A stretch of 25,787 nucleotides of DNA from Elusimicrobia bacterium RIFCSPHIGHO2_02_FULL_57_9 (GTDB lineage: Bacteria; Elusimicrobiota; Elusimicrobia; UBA1565; UBA9628), in the NCBI GenBank assembly GCA_001800015.1, contig MGUO01000134.1, positions 1-25,787 of the forward strand, in the 5' to 3' direction. Position numbers and translations under genes: made by a program. Under the pieces are notes generated by a model. The model was not told the DNA's origin. It made no database searches and worked only from the letters and a program-made list of their open reading frames with translations. Of the stretch, positions 14,408 through 23,522 are shown one piece after another. The first letter of the stretch is position 1; each line of letters begins with the position of its first letter.

Positions 14408-16019
14408 GTTTGGCGTCGATTCGCCGGTTTTTACAATTATCCGGGCGCCGAAAGAGTACGGCCTGGATTGCTCCCGAGGAGAACTCCGCGCAGGGCGCGA
14501 AGCCCATGACCGGCGTCTTCGTTTTAAAGGCCTCCCGCCAGGATTGATCGTAGTCATCGCTATGAATGCGCAGCGACGTGAGAAGGATGGCATCCGGAGG
14601 AAGATGGCGAAACGTCTTCTCGGCATCTTCCTTGGTAGCCGGCAGGGCAACCGCGGCCCGGTCCGCACGCCAGCACACGGCGCGATTAGCATCCGTATAA
14701 ATCACCTCCCGCTCGCCCGTGCTCTCAGCCGCGAACTTCCCCATTTCCCCCTCATCCTCGTAAAGGGCTTGGCGCTGCGCGCGCGTTTTCCACAAGTCCT
14801 TGATTTGCAGCGCCGCGGGGCTTAGGAAAAGCAGGGCGCAAATCGGCACGCCCAGCGCCGCCCAGGGGCGTAAAACCTTTGAATTGTCCCGGATGAATTT
14901 TTCCAAAAACAGGGCTCCGACCACGGAAAATATTGGCCACAAAGGGTTTAGATAATGCACCGCACCATAGCTGATAACCGCGTTGAAGGCAAATACCGGC
15001 ACAATAATCATCAAGGCCAGTTTTCTGAATTTTTCAGCGGCCCGATGCGTCCCATAATCAGCCAATAGGCCTAAAAAAACAAGGGCCGTGAAATAGGGGG
15101 CGTGGGCACTCTCCAAAAAGCGGTTGACGGCGTAAGCGGGCCCGGTCACTATCTTTTGCGCGAAATCCATGGGATAGCTCAGCAGCGCCTGAAGGGTCGT
15201 GATATTCATATAGCTGGTACTGGAGCGGAATCCGGGGAAAGAGGGCGACCAGTTTAGAATATAGAATCCGGGAGAATAAAAATAAACGCCGGCCGCTTGA
15301 TGGTTATAGAGGGAAAGCGGGATTAGAGGTATGATAAGGGCTCCCAAAAATGCGCTCAGGGCGCGAAAATCTCTATGCAGCCATAACACGGCCAAGATAA
15401 AGCTCGGCCAATAAGTTTGGCCGGCGAGCCGGGTGCAGGAAGCAAGGCCGAGGGTAAAACCCGCGGCCGAAAGCCAGGACAGCGGACTCCTTGCGCCGCC
15501 CGATTTCCATAAAAAGAGAAAAGCTGCGGTAATGAATAGAATAAACGGCGCATCGGTCAAGGAGCCGTAATTTCCCTCCATAATAAGGTAGCTTGACCAA
15601 AAGAAAATGGCGGACAGCAGGGCGCAGGCCTCTCCCGACACATCGCGGGCCAAGCGGTATAAAATCAATCCGGTCAACAAGGTCAGGCTGAACGTGATGG
15701 CCAGTGGAACGCAATCCTTAAATCCGAATATTTTGTAGCCCAGCCCAATTAAAAGCGGCGCGACAGGCCCATGATGTAAATAGCCCACCGGCGGGTGAAA
15801 TCCTTCCGGAAATCCAGCCACTTGCGCGGGAAGCATAAGGCGGGACACCAGGCCCCAGCCGCGGGCGAAGTTGCGTGCGGGCTCCAAATACCAGATGGGG
15901 TCGGCCATGAAGCCGACAAATGAGAACTTAAGATAGACCCCCCATAAACCTGCGGCGAAAAGACAAAGCAGGGCCAAGCGCAACAGCTCCGCCCGACTCC
16001 AGGCGCCGACTTTATTCAT
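14385..16019 (-). CDS. GT39/ArnT-like polytopic membrane glycosyltransferase
   Basis: This protein of about 544 residues has about ten hydrophobic helices and a soluble C-terminal part of about 120 residues. The first external loop reads MADPIWYLEPARNFARGWG, where Asp40 and Glu46 fit the acidic residues of GT39/GT83 dolichyl- or undecaprenyl-phosphate sugar transferases. It is followed by a proline/histidine stretch GFHPPVGYLHHGP that is also typical. Such enzymes move sugars from a polyprenyl phosphate donor to protein, lipid A or other acceptors on the outer face of the inner membrane. The start is taken at ATG 16019; a TTG six codons upstream is possible. It overlaps the NfeD-like gene by eight bases and is the last gene of the long minus-strand chain. 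The precise donor and acceptor are unknown, and the family call rests on topology and one loop. Confidence 0.8.
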   Translation of the reverse strand: MNKVGAWSRAELLRLALLCLFAAGLWGVYLKFSFVGFMADPIWYLEPARNFARGWGLVSRLMLPAQVAGFPEGFHPPVGYLHHGPVAPLLIGLGYKIFGFKDCVPLAITFSLTLLTGLILYRLARDVSGEACALLSAIFFWSSYLIMEGNYGSLTDAPFILFITAAFLFLWKSGGARSPLSWLSAAGFTLGLASCTRLAGQTYWPSFILAVLWLHRDFRALSAFLGALIIPLIPLSLYNHQAAGVYFYSPGFYILNWSPSFPGFRSSTSYMNITTLQALLSYPMDFAQKIVTGPAYAVNRFLESAHAPYFTALVFLGLLADYGTHRAAEKFRKLALMIIVPVFAFNAVISYGAVHYLNPLWPIFSVVGALFLEKFIRDNSKVLRPWAALGVPICALLFLSPAALQIKDLWKTRAQRQALYEDEGEMGKFAAESTGEREVIYTDANRAVCWRADRAAVALPATKEDAEKTFRHLPPDAILLTSLRIHSDDYDQSWREAFKTKTPVMGFAPCAEFSSGAIQAVLFRRPDNCKNRRIDAKLKASLRS

Positions 16020-17298
16020 TTTTTTTGCGCACTTCAAGGACCAAGCCTTTAACCGCGACTACTTCGACCTCCGTGCCCTGGGCAATCGCGCCTTGATGGC
16101 TTCTGGCCTTCCAAAGCTCGCCGTCCAAGGTCACCGTCCCCATGGGATCGAGCGGCGAAACGGTCACGGCTGTTTCGCCCTTAAGGGATTCGGCTCCGGC
16201 CAGGGACCTGCGCCCAAAAGCTTGGCGGACCAAATACATCAAAACCGCCATCACGGCTATCATGACGCCCACAGTGCTGACGATCACGCCATAGGACAAG
16301 CCGAGCTCACCGCCGGTTTGAAACAGCATAAGGCTGCCGAAGAGAACGCTGAGAATTCCACCTAAAGCCAACAAGCCGAAGCTGGTAATTTTCAACTCAA
16401 GCAAAAACAGCACGAAGCCTAGGAAAATCAATAATATACCCGCATAGTTGGCCGAAAGGGTTTGAAAAGCGTAAAAAGCCAGGATGAGCGACGCTCCCCC
16501 GACAATCCCGGGCAGAATAAGTCCTGGGCTGTAAAGCTCAATCAAAATCCCCGAGACTCCCAGCGTCATTAAAATCATGGCGATATTGGGATCGGAAACC
16601 GCTGCCAGGATTTTCTGCCGCCAACTCATCTCCAGGAATTGAAGCGCCGCGCCCTTGGTGCGTAGCGGCGCGGAAAAATCCTGGATTTTCCGGCCGTCGA
16701 TTTTGGCCAGCAGCTCGGGAAGGCTCTCTGCCTCGAAATCAATCACCTTTTGGCGCAGGGCCTGCGCCGACGTCACCGAGGTGCTATGGATGACGGCCTC
16801 GCGGGCCCACTGGGCGTTACGCCCCCGCTTGTCCGCGATAGCCTCGAGATAGGCGATGGCGTCGTTGGTGAGCTTGCTTTCCATAGCCTTGTCTGGCTGA
16901 GCCTCTTTGCCGGCAGGCGCGCCGCCTAATTGAACGGGGTGGGCCGCGCCGATATTGGTTCCTGGCGCCATGGCGGCCACATGGGCGGCCATGGTGATAA
17001 AAACGCCGGCTGAAGCGGCCCGGGCGCCGGCGGGCGAAACATAAACAATCACCGGAACGCGCGAAGCCATCATCGCCTTGACGATGTCGCGCATGGCCAA
17101 ATCCAGCCCGCCGGGCGTATCGAGCTTGATGACGAGCGCGCCGTAGCGTCCCTGCTCGGCTTTTTCTATGCCTGACTTTAAATATTCGGCGGCAACCGGC
17201 GTGATGATTCCGTTATAGGAAGCGACAAGAATACGGGGAGCCTCCGCCGCGGCCGCGGAAGAGAGAAAAAACCCAGCGAAAATCCAAGACAAGAGCAT
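16012..17298 (-). CDS. NfeD-family membrane-bound serine protease (ClpP-like plus NfeD domain)
   Basis: This 428-residue protein is the long form of NfeD, a ClpP-class serine-lysine protease coupled to a membrane domain and a soluble OB-fold. A signal peptide (about 1-18, ending SSAAAAEA) precedes the protease domain. The catalytic dyad is Ser96 in ARAASAGVF and Lys142 in ESKLTNDAI, close to positions 97 and 138 described for the archaeal homologue PH1510. KLDTPGGLDLAMRDIVKAM is the substrate-loop segment. Four or five hydrophobic helices lie at about 235-360, and the last 60 residues form the NfeD OB-fold. The long form usually partners a stomatin/SPFH protein; none is encoded next to it here. 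ATG 17298 starts three bases after the lepB stop, so it is cotranscribed with lepB. Confidence 0.93.
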   Translation of the reverse strand: MLLSWIFAGFFLSSAAAAEAPRILVASYNGIITPVAAEYLKSGIEKAEQGRYGALVIKLDTPGGLDLAMRDIVKAMMASRVPVIVYVSPAGARAASAGVFITMAAHVAAMAPGTNIGAAHPVQLGGAPAGKEAQPDKAMESKLTNDAIAYLEAIADKRGRNAQWAREAVIHSTSVTSAQALRQKVIDFEAESLPELLAKIDGRKIQDFSAPLRTKGAALQFLEMSWRQKILAAVSDPNIAMILMTLGVSGILIELYSPGLILPGIVGGASLILAFYAFQTLSANYAGILLIFLGFVLFLLELKITSFGLLALGGILSVLFGSLMLFQTGGELGLSYGVIVSTVGVMIAVMAVLMYLVRQAFGRRSLAGAESLKGETAVTVSPLDPMGTVTLDGELWKARSHQGAIAQGTEVEVVAVKGLVLEVRKKNE

Positions 17299-17301
17299 GG
17301 G

Positions 17302-18306
17302 CTAATTGACCAGCCCCAAGCGCGAGGGCGGCCAGTAAATAAACCAGGCCTTCCCCTTCAAATAGCGGGACTCAACCGGCCCCCAATAGCGCGAATCGCA
17401 GGAGCGGTCGCGGTTATCCCCCATGACAAAATAGCTGCCCTCAGGAACCTTGACCGGCCCGAAATAATCACGCTGAATATCCCGCAGTTCTTTATCCAAC
17501 AGGTGATTTTGCCACAGCTGCTGGTAGCGCTCGCGCCCCACATCCAAAGCCTGGGTCGATTCGGCTTGCCGCTGGGGACCGTCCACGTATTGCGCGTGGG
17601 GCTCGGGGCTTAATTCCTTTCCGTTGATAAAAACCCGACCGGCGCTGACCTGCACCGAATCGCCGGGCAGCCCCACCACGCGCTTAATAAAATCCTTGCG
17701 GTATTGAACCGAACCGCAATGCACCTCCGTCATATCATCTACGGGAAAGCGAAACACAATGATGTCGCCGCGGCCCACCGAGCGCAAGGCAAGCAGCCTA
17801 TGTCCCGAGGTCAGGGGAATGCGTAGGCCGTAAATAAACTTGTTGACGAAAAGATGGTCGCCGACCAGCAGGGTCCGCTCCATCGAGCTGGATGGGATTT
17901 TAAAAGCCTGGATCACGAAATACATGAGCATGGCCGCTAGTAATACGGCTGAAAACACAGTCTCGGCCCATTCAGAGTCTTCGTTAAGGTAATGACTTTT
18001 TTTAACCGACTTGCTGCCTGCGGCGCGGCCCCGCCAAAAACCGATCACGGCCGCGATCGCGGCTACAGCCAGGCTTGGATAAAGCTCCCCGGTTGAAAAG
18101 GCTCCGGCCACTGGAAAATACTTGGCGCGGCTCTCGATGGACATCAGCAGCACCAGGCAGATAGAAAAGCCCGCCAAAGCGCAGAAAAGCGCGTGCCAGA
18201 GGCCCACCTTGGCCGGGGTGTCCAGCGAGTTGCCCGCCTTAAACCTGCGGCTTAACCAGGCATAGGCGCCCATGCCCAGGCCTATAAAAAACAGTCTCTC
18301 TTCCAT
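17302..18306 (-). CDS. lepB: Signal peptidase I with an N-terminal membrane extension
   Basis: Signal peptidase I removes signal peptides from exported proteins at the outer face of the inner membrane. The catalytic Ser is Ser141 in KIPSSSMERTL and the general base Lys is Lys208 in DFIKRVVGLPGD. Box E is MGDNRDRSCDSRYWGPV. The protein has 334 residues and carries about 115 extra residues before the usual anchor helix (about 115-135, AETVFSAVLLAAMLMYFVI). The extension has up to three hydrophobic segments at about 5-18, 36-56 and 76-92 and no motif that I recognise. It lies two bases after the lepA stop, the common lepA-lepB pairing. An AAGGGA lies about 11 bases before the ATG. Confidence 0.95.
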   Translation of the reverse strand: MEERLFFIGLGMGAYAWLSRRFKAGNSLDTPAKVGLWHALFCALAGFSICLVLLMSIESRAKYFPVAGAFSTGELYPSLAVAAIAAVIGFWRGRAAGSKSVKKSHYLNEDSEWAETVFSAVLLAAMLMYFVIQAFKIPSSSMERTLLVGDHLFVNKFIYGLRIPLTSGHRLLALRSVGRGDIIVFRFPVDDMTEVHCGSVQYRKDFIKRVVGLPGDSVQVSAGRVFINGKELSPEPHAQYVDGPQRQAESTQALDVGRERYQQLWQNHLLDKELRDIQRDYFGPVKVPEGSYFVMGDNRDRSCDSRYWGPVESRYLKGKAWFIYWPPSRLGLVN

Positions 18307-18308
18307 GT

Positions 18309-20120
18309 TTATTGTGTCCCTTCGTCGAGTTTTAAAACGGCTAGAAACGCCTCCTGGGGAATCTCAACGGAACCCAGAAGCTTAGCCTTTTTTTTCCCTT
18401 CCTTCTGTTTCGACAAAAGCTTGCGCTTGCGGGTAATATCTCCCCCATAGCATTTAGCCAGAACATCCTTGCGCCGGGCCGACAGAGTTTCACGCGCGAT
18501 GAATTTCCCCCCGATCCTGGCCTGTATGGCAATTTCGAAATTTTGCCTGTCAATAAGCCCTTTTAGCTTTTCGCAAAGGGCCCGCCCCAGCAACTGCGCC
18601 TTGGATTTATGCACAATCTGGCTTAAGGCGTCAACGGGATCGCCGTGAATCAGTATTTCCAGCTTGACCATGTCCGAGGCGCGGTATTGCGCCGGGGCGT
18701 AATCGAGCGAGGCATAGCCCTTGGACACCGATTTGAGCCTGTCGTAAAAGTTGATCACCATTTCAGCCAGCGGCAGCTGGTATTTAATGATCATGCGCTG
18801 GCTGGAAATATATTCGATGCCCGCGTATTCGCCGCGCTTTTCCTTAAGCAGGTTTAAAACCCCTTCCTGGTATTCAATGGGCAGAACGATGGTGACCAGA
18901 ACGAATGGTTCCTCGATGGCCGAGACGTCTCCGTATAGGGGAAATTTCGCCGGATTATCTATCATCGCCCATCGCATGTCCCGCGTCTGGACGCGATAAA
19001 TAACACTGGGGGTGGTCACGATCAGGCTTAGGTCAAATTCCCGTTCCAGGCGCTCCTTAACGATATCCATGTGAAGAAGGCCCAGGAAGCCAAGCCGGAA
19101 ACCGAATCCAAGCGCCTGGGAGTTCTCCCCTTGATAGTTAAAGGAGCTGTCTTCAAGATTTAATTTTTCCAGGGCGGCCGCCAGATTTTGATGGTCCGCG
19201 GCGTTGATGGGAAAAATTCCGGCGAAGACAACGGGCTTGGCTTCTTTATATCCGGGCAGCGCCGCGGCCAGCGGCCGGGCCGCGTCCATTATGGTATCTC
19301 CCACACGGACCTGGCGGATGTCCTTGATGCCGCAGATAACGTAACCGACTTCGCCGGCGGAAAGGATGCCCGCCGGGGTCTGGCGCGGGAGAAGAAAACC
19401 GACTTCTTCAACGGCAAATTCGGCGCGAGTCGAGAAAAATTGGATCTTCATGCCCTTGGTCAGGCGTCCTGAAACCACACGGATGAGCAGGATAACGCCG
19501 CGATAAACGCTGAAGGCGGAGTCAAAAATCAGGGCGGCCATCGGCGCCTCGGGCAATCCTGAGGGGGGCGGTATTCCGCGCAGGATCTCCCTAAGCACGT
19601 TCTCGGTTCCTAAGCCGCTCTTGGCGCTGATCAGAACCGGGTCCTCGATAATCTTCAAGGTTTCGAAAATTTCCTCGGTGACGCCATCGATATCCGCCGC
19701 GGGCAAGTCCACCTTGTTGATGACCGGAATTATTTTAAGCGACAGCAGTTGGGCCAAGTTGGCATTGGCCAGGGTCTGGGCTTCAACGCCTTGGGTTGCG
19801 TCAACCACGAGCAGCGCTCCCTCGCAGGCAGCCAGCGCCCGCGACACCTCATAGGAAAAATCCACGTGGCCCGGGGTATCGATCAAATTTAAAACATATT
19901 CCCGGCCGCCCTCTATGTATTTCATGCGCACGGCTTTGGCCTTGATGGTAATGCCCCTCTCTCTTTCCAGCTCCATGGAGTCCATGACCTGTTCCTGCAT
20001 CTGGCGGCGGGCGATCGTTCCCGTGGCCTCAAGCAGGCGGTCGGCCAGGGTCGACTTGCCATGGTCGATATGCGCGATAATGGAAAAATTGCGGATTTGA
20101 GCCGGCTCTGTATCAGCCAT
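18309..20120 (-). CDS. lepA: Elongation factor 4 (LepA)
   Basis: LepA is a ribosome-bound translational GTPase related to EF-G that lacks domain IV and affects initiation and stalled ribosomes. At 603 residues it is full length. The G1 motif is AHIDHGKST (16-24), G2 is ERERGITI, G3 is DTPGHVDF and G4 is NKVD. The EF4 C-terminal domain carries GGKFIARETLSARRKDVLAKC and is lysine rich (KQKEGKKKAKLL), ending with AFLAVLKLDEG. ATG 20120 lies three bases after the ptsI stop, and lepB follows two bases after its own stop. Its place between a PTS and the signal peptidase implies that expression is tied to the whole chain. Confidence 0.98.
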   Translation of the reverse strand: MADTEPAQIRNFSIIAHIDHGKSTLADRLLEATGTIARRQMQEQVMDSMELERERGITIKAKAVRMKYIEGGREYVLNLIDTPGHVDFSYEVSRALAACEGALLVVDATQGVEAQTLANANLAQLLSLKIIPVINKVDLPAADIDGVTEEIFETLKIIEDPVLISAKSGLGTENVLREILRGIPPPSGLPEAPMAALIFDSAFSVYRGVILLIRVVSGRLTKGMKIQFFSTRAEFAVEEVGFLLPRQTPAGILSAGEVGYVICGIKDIRQVRVGDTIMDAARPLAAALPGYKEAKPVVFAGIFPINAADHQNLAAALEKLNLEDSSFNYQGENSQALGFGFRLGFLGLLHMDIVKERLEREFDLSLIVTTPSVIYRVQTRDMRWAMIDNPAKFPLYGDVSAIEEPFVLVTIVLPIEYQEGVLNLLKEKRGEYAGIEYISSQRMIIKYQLPLAEMVINFYDRLKSVSKGYASLDYAPAQYRASDMVKLEILIHGDPVDALSQIVHKSKAQLLGRALCEKLKGLIDRQNFEIAIQARIGGKFIARETLSARRKDVLAKCYGGDITRKRKLLSKQKEGKKKAKLLGSVEIPQEAFLAVLKLDEGTQ

Positions 20121-20123
20121 GAG

Positions 20124-21854
20124 CTACTGCAGCCCTTGATCCGCCAGCATCCGCCGGATCTGCTCCGAGTCCGAGCAGGCCAAGGCTTTGGCCGCGAATC
20201 CAGACAACGGCCCATAGCGCAGGCTGCGCACCGCCTGCTTAATGCGCAAAAACATGCGCGGGGAAACGGAAAGGCTATCGACGCCCATTCCCACAAGAAG
20301 AGGCACGGCCTGAGGATCCGAGGTCATTTCTCCGCAGATGCCCACCCACCGGCCTTTTTTATGCGCCGTTTGAATCACGTGGTCCAACAGGTAAATCACG
20401 GCGGGGTGAAAGGGATCGTAAAGATGCGTCACATGCTCGTTAATCCGGTCAACGGCCAGTGTGTATTGGATCAAGTCATTGGTGCCGATGGAAACAAAAT
20501 CAACGAACGGCAGGAAAGCCTCGAGCATCATCGCGGTCGAAGGAATTTCAACCATTATGCCCAACTCGATTTTCTTGGGGAAATCCGCCCCCTCGGCTTG
20601 AAGCTCGGCCTGCGCCTGGGACAGCAGCCTGCGCGCGCTCTGGACCTCCCCCACCGAGGAAACCATGGGAATCAGGATGCGCACATTGCCCTTTAAAGAG
20701 GCGCGCAGGATCGCCCGCAGCTGGGTCTTGAAAAGATCGGTATGCCGCAAAAACAGCCTCACTCCGCGCAAGCCCATGAAGGGATTGGTTTCATTCTTGG
20801 GTCCATCGATGCCCAAGTCCGCCAGCCGGTCGCCGCCGATATCGGCGGTGCGGATGACCACGGGACGCGGATCAAGCGCTTTGACAATGCCCGCATAAGC
20901 CTTGGCTTGCTCTTCTTCCAACGGCGGCGCGGGCCGGTTGAGAAAGAGATACTCGGTACGGAAAAGTCCTATGCCATCCACCTGTAGCGCCAGGATGGAC
21001 TTAATTTCCTCGGGGGCGTCCAGATTGGCCTCGAGCCGGAAGCTCTTGCCGTCCAAAGTCACCGTGGGCTGACCGCGCAGACTTTCCAGCGCCCGCTCAT
21101 CCTGTAGCGACTTCTGCTGGGCCCTTTGATATTTGGAGATGGTTTCCGGGCCGGGGTTAATAATGACCATGCCTTGGTCGCCATCCAAAATAACCTGGTC
21201 GCCGGTTTTAAGGCGGCGGCTGATGTCGGAAAGGCCGACTACGGCTGGGATCTCCAGGCTCTGGGCTAGAATAGCAGTATGGCTGGTTTTGCCCCCGAGA
21301 TCCGTGGCAAATCCCGATATCTTGCTTTCATGCAGCCCGAGGGTATCGGAGGGCAAAAGATTGCGCGCGATTAAAACGCAGTTGGAATCGATGATGTTCG
21401 AGAGGCTACGCTTGCTTTGCTTAAGCAAGTGCGACAAAAGCCTCTTGCCCACATCGAAGAGATCATGGCGTCTTTCCCGGAAGAATTCGTCCTCCATCTT
21501 CTCGAACTGCTGGTTGACGGCTTCAAGCGATTCGGACAGCGCGAACTCGGCGTTAACCCCCTCCCGTATTATGCGCTGGGGAACCTCGCGGGTGATCAAG
21601 GTGTCGCGTAGAATAAGCCGGTGGGCGTCGATGAGCTTGGCATGCTGCTTGCCCAGCAGCTTGAGCACTTTGGCCTCGGCGGCATCCAAGTCGCGATGGG
21701 TCGCTTTCTGGGCCGACTTAAAGCGCTTGACCTCCGCGCGCAGCAGCTCGCGCGGCAGTTCAATGCGATTGACCACTATCTCATCATCCTCCAGGACATA
21801 GGCCTTGCCGATGGAAATCCCTGGACTGGCGGCGATTCCTTTAATGACGACCAT
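20124..21854 (-). CDS. ptsI: PTS enzyme I (phosphoenolpyruvate-protein phosphotransferase)
   Basis: Enzyme I takes phosphate from phosphoenolpyruvate and passes it to HPr, the first step of the PTS. The phospho-accepting His is His192 in GGKTSHTAILAQSLEIPAVV (189 in E. coli). The C-terminal PEP-binding barrel shows FRTEYLF, PVVIRTADIGGDR, the signature MVEIPSTAMML, SIGTNDLIQYTLAVDR and ICGEMTSDPQAV with the active-site Cys. At 576 residues it is a normal stand-alone EI without an N-terminal GAF domain, so it is not the nitrogen-PTS PtsP form. The start at ATG 21854 has GAGGAA at good spacing within the end of ptsH. It lies between ptsH and lepA. Confidence 0.97.
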   Translation of the reverse strand: MVVIKGIAASPGISIGKAYVLEDDEIVVNRIELPRELLRAEVKRFKSAQKATHRDLDAAEAKVLKLLGKQHAKLIDAHRLILRDTLITREVPQRIIREGVNAEFALSESLEAVNQQFEKMEDEFFRERRHDLFDVGKRLLSHLLKQSKRSLSNIIDSNCVLIARNLLPSDTLGLHESKISGFATDLGGKTSHTAILAQSLEIPAVVGLSDISRRLKTGDQVILDGDQGMVIINPGPETISKYQRAQQKSLQDERALESLRGQPTVTLDGKSFRLEANLDAPEEIKSILALQVDGIGLFRTEYLFLNRPAPPLEEEQAKAYAGIVKALDPRPVVIRTADIGGDRLADLGIDGPKNETNPFMGLRGVRLFLRHTDLFKTQLRAILRASLKGNVRILIPMVSSVGEVQSARRLLSQAQAELQAEGADFPKKIELGIMVEIPSTAMMLEAFLPFVDFVSIGTNDLIQYTLAVDRINEHVTHLYDPFHPAVIYLLDHVIQTAHKKGRWVGICGEMTSDPQAVPLLVGMGVDSLSVSPRMFLRIKQAVRSLRYGPLSGFAAKALACSDSEQIRRMLADQGLQ

Positions 21855-21856
21855 GG

Positions 21857-22123
21857 CTATTCCTCATCAAATTTTTTTTCAAATAATTTACCCAAGGCCT
21901 CAATGGCCTGTCCCTCATCCGGCCCGTCGGCTTTTATCATGATTTTTGCGCCGCATTCCGCGGCCAGCAGCATCAGGCCCATGACGCTTTTCCCGTTAAT
22001 CTCAAGGCCGTCCTTGGCCACAAAAATAGAGCTCTTAAACCTGCCGGCTTCATGAACGAAAAGGGCGGCCGGTCTTGCATGCAAGCCCAGCCTATTGGTG
22101 ACCGAAAATTCTCTTTGCACCAC
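21857..22123 (-). CDS. ptsH: HPr phosphocarrier protein
   Basis: HPr carries phosphate from enzyme I to the EIIA domains. A GTG start at 22123 gives 88 residues and puts the two key residues exactly at their canonical numbers: His15 in LGLHARPA (phosphorylated by EI) and Ser46 in INGKSVMGL (target of HPr kinase). This fixes the start; the open frame further upstream runs through the IID gene and is not coding in this frame. The start lies two bases after the IID stop, and ptsI follows two bases after its own stop. With hprK in the same chain, control through Ser46-P is very likely. Confidence 0.95.
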   Translation of the reverse strand: MVQREFSVTNRLGLHARPAALFVHEAGRFKSSIFVAKDGLEINGKSVMGLMLLAAECGAKIMIKADGPDEGQAIEALGKLFEKKFDEE

Positions 22124-22125
22124 GA

Positions 22126-22911
22126 CTAGGACCGCCCTACGGCGGCCAAAACCCCCAGGCCGCAGGTGGCGCCGTAAAGCGAGGTCCAGGATTGCGGACG
22201 CTTTTCCAAAATTAGCGCATATATTGCGAAAGCTGTAATCCCTATCAGCCTCTGTCCCGCCAAATCCCAAAGCGCGTAGACCAACACCGCCGCCGCCATG
22301 GCAGCGCCGGCCAGACGCAAGCGCTGGATCCATGCCTGCACGGGAAACTGTTTGAGCTTAAACGGCAGTTGTTCCCCCCAACGATAACCCAAGACAATCC
22401 CTTCATAACGCACCCATAGGGAGGGGGCATTAAAAATAACGAGATAAACGGCGGCGATTCCTAGGCCGAAAGCGGACATCCCCCGGCGAATAAGAAGCAA
22501 GCCTATAACCAGGCCCAGCGCCGCGCAAAAAGGCCGCAAGGCGCCCCAAAACAAGGCGTCCCCTATCCCGGCCAGGGCGCCGGCCGCGGCGGTTTTAAGG
22601 GCGCTGAGTCTTTTGACTTTCGCTTCTTTGTCGCGAGCGGAGGCATCGGCTATATCCTGTTCCAAAGAACAAACCATGCCTGCGATAAACGCCGCCATAT
22701 ACGGCTGGGTGTTGAAATATGCGCCTGCATGGCGCGCCATGGCGCTTCGGCGTTCCCGGCCGCTTAAGCCGCATCTTTTAAACCAAGGTTCAAGGCAATA
22801 AGTCAGCCCCAGGCTTTGCATGCGCTCAAAATTCCACCAGGCTTGCAGCAAAAACAGCCGCCAAAAAATCCGCCGGCGCATGCTCCGGTCCATTCTCTTG
22901 TCAGCCGCCAT
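22126..22911 (-). CDS. PTS mannose/fructose/sorbose-family IID component
   Basis: IID is one of the two membrane parts of mannose-family (splinter group) PTS permeases. The protein of 261 residues shows the family start FLLQAWWNFERMQSLG, then YFNTQPYMAAFIAGMVCSLE, and several hydrophobic segments toward the C terminus, including LVIGLLLIRRGMSAFGLGIA and AGAAMAAAVLVYALW. The ATG at 22911 shares one base with the IIC stop; a TTG one codon before (22914) would give a four-base TTGA overlap like others in this window. It is somewhat shorter than the 270-285 residues usual for transport-competent IID proteins. It works with the IIC, IIB and IIA genes just upstream. Confidence 0.9.
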   Translation of the reverse strand: MAADKRMDRSMRRRIFWRLFLLQAWWNFERMQSLGLTYCLEPWFKRCGLSGRERRSAMARHAGAYFNTQPYMAAFIAGMVCSLEQDIADASARDKEAKVKRLSALKTAAAGALAGIGDALFWGALRPFCAALGLVIGLLLIRRGMSAFGLGIAAVYLVIFNAPSLWVRYEGIVLGYRWGEQLPFKLKQFPVQAWIQRLRLAGAAMAAAVLVYALWDLAGQRLIGITAFAIYALILEKRPQSWTSLYGATCGLGVLAAVGRS

Positions 22912-23522
22912 CAAAACGCCACCTTAAAGGCGCGGATCAAGGAGGCCAAGGCCAACCAGGGCAACACGGCAAATCCAGTTTTCAACCCGGATTGAAGGAC
23001 GCCGGGAACCTCCAGTCCTAAGCGGCCCCATAATACGGCAAACGAAATTGCCGAGGTTAAAACGAAAAAGGTCATTGCCGCCTGTTTGGCCAATTCCAAC
23101 CCAGCCAGCCGGAGCAGCGCGGGATTGCTCCCCCGTATTAAGCGCTGGTCCACCAGTTCCCCCACCCGTCCGCGCGATCGGCGCAGAAACTCCTCCAGCC
23201 GCCGGTGCGCCCAACCCGCCAGGGCGCCGCCGGGAAAAGCGATTTCTGGCGCCGCCGCCGGCGTTCCCAAAGCGCAAAACAACGCGGCGGACAGGGCCAC
23301 CGTGACGTTCAAAGGCAAATGTCCGCCCACGGGCAAATCGTTTAGGCTTAACAATTCGTAAAGCACGCCGAACCCTGTTCCTAAAATCGGATCACCCAAA
23401 AAAGTCCCCAAAACCGGCCCCAAGACGATGGGCCGAGACAGCATGAATTGCCCGGCGGCCGTCGCATCCAGCTCCACAATGGAAACAGCCGCGACCGCAA
23501 ACCCAAGACCCCATCCCGTCAT
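22911..23522 (-). CDS. PTS mannose-family IIC component, short form
   Basis: IIC is the sugar-binding membrane subunit of mannose-type PTS. The 203 residues include ELDATAAGQFMLSRPIVLGP, where the SRPIVLGPVLG segment is the family hallmark, and GDPILGTGFGVLYELLSLND with the following GGHLPLNV. Helices also lie near the C terminus (TFFVLTSAISFAVLWG, FAVLPWLALASLI). Typical IIC proteins have about 240-265 residues, so this one is short, with a charged R-rich connector (HRRLEEFLRRSRGR) in the middle instead of continuous membrane helices. It overlaps IIB by ATGA. It may transport poorly or serve in signalling; this cannot be decided from sequence. Confidence 0.88.
   Translation of the reverse strand: MTGWGLGFAVAAVSIVELDATAAGQFMLSRPIVLGPVLGTFLGDPILGTGFGVLYELLSLNDLPVGGHLPLNVTVALSAALFCALGTPAAAPEIAFPGGALAGWAHRRLEEFLRRSRGRVGELVDQRLIRGSNPALLRLAGLELAKQAAMTFFVLTSAISFAVLWGRLGLEVPGVLQSGLKTGFAVLPWLALASLIRAFKVAF

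Noticed and set aside
21857..22333. 158-residue version of HPr
   Set aside because: The added N-terminal part is the IID gene read in another frame; GTG 22123 puts His15 and Ser46 at their canonical positions.
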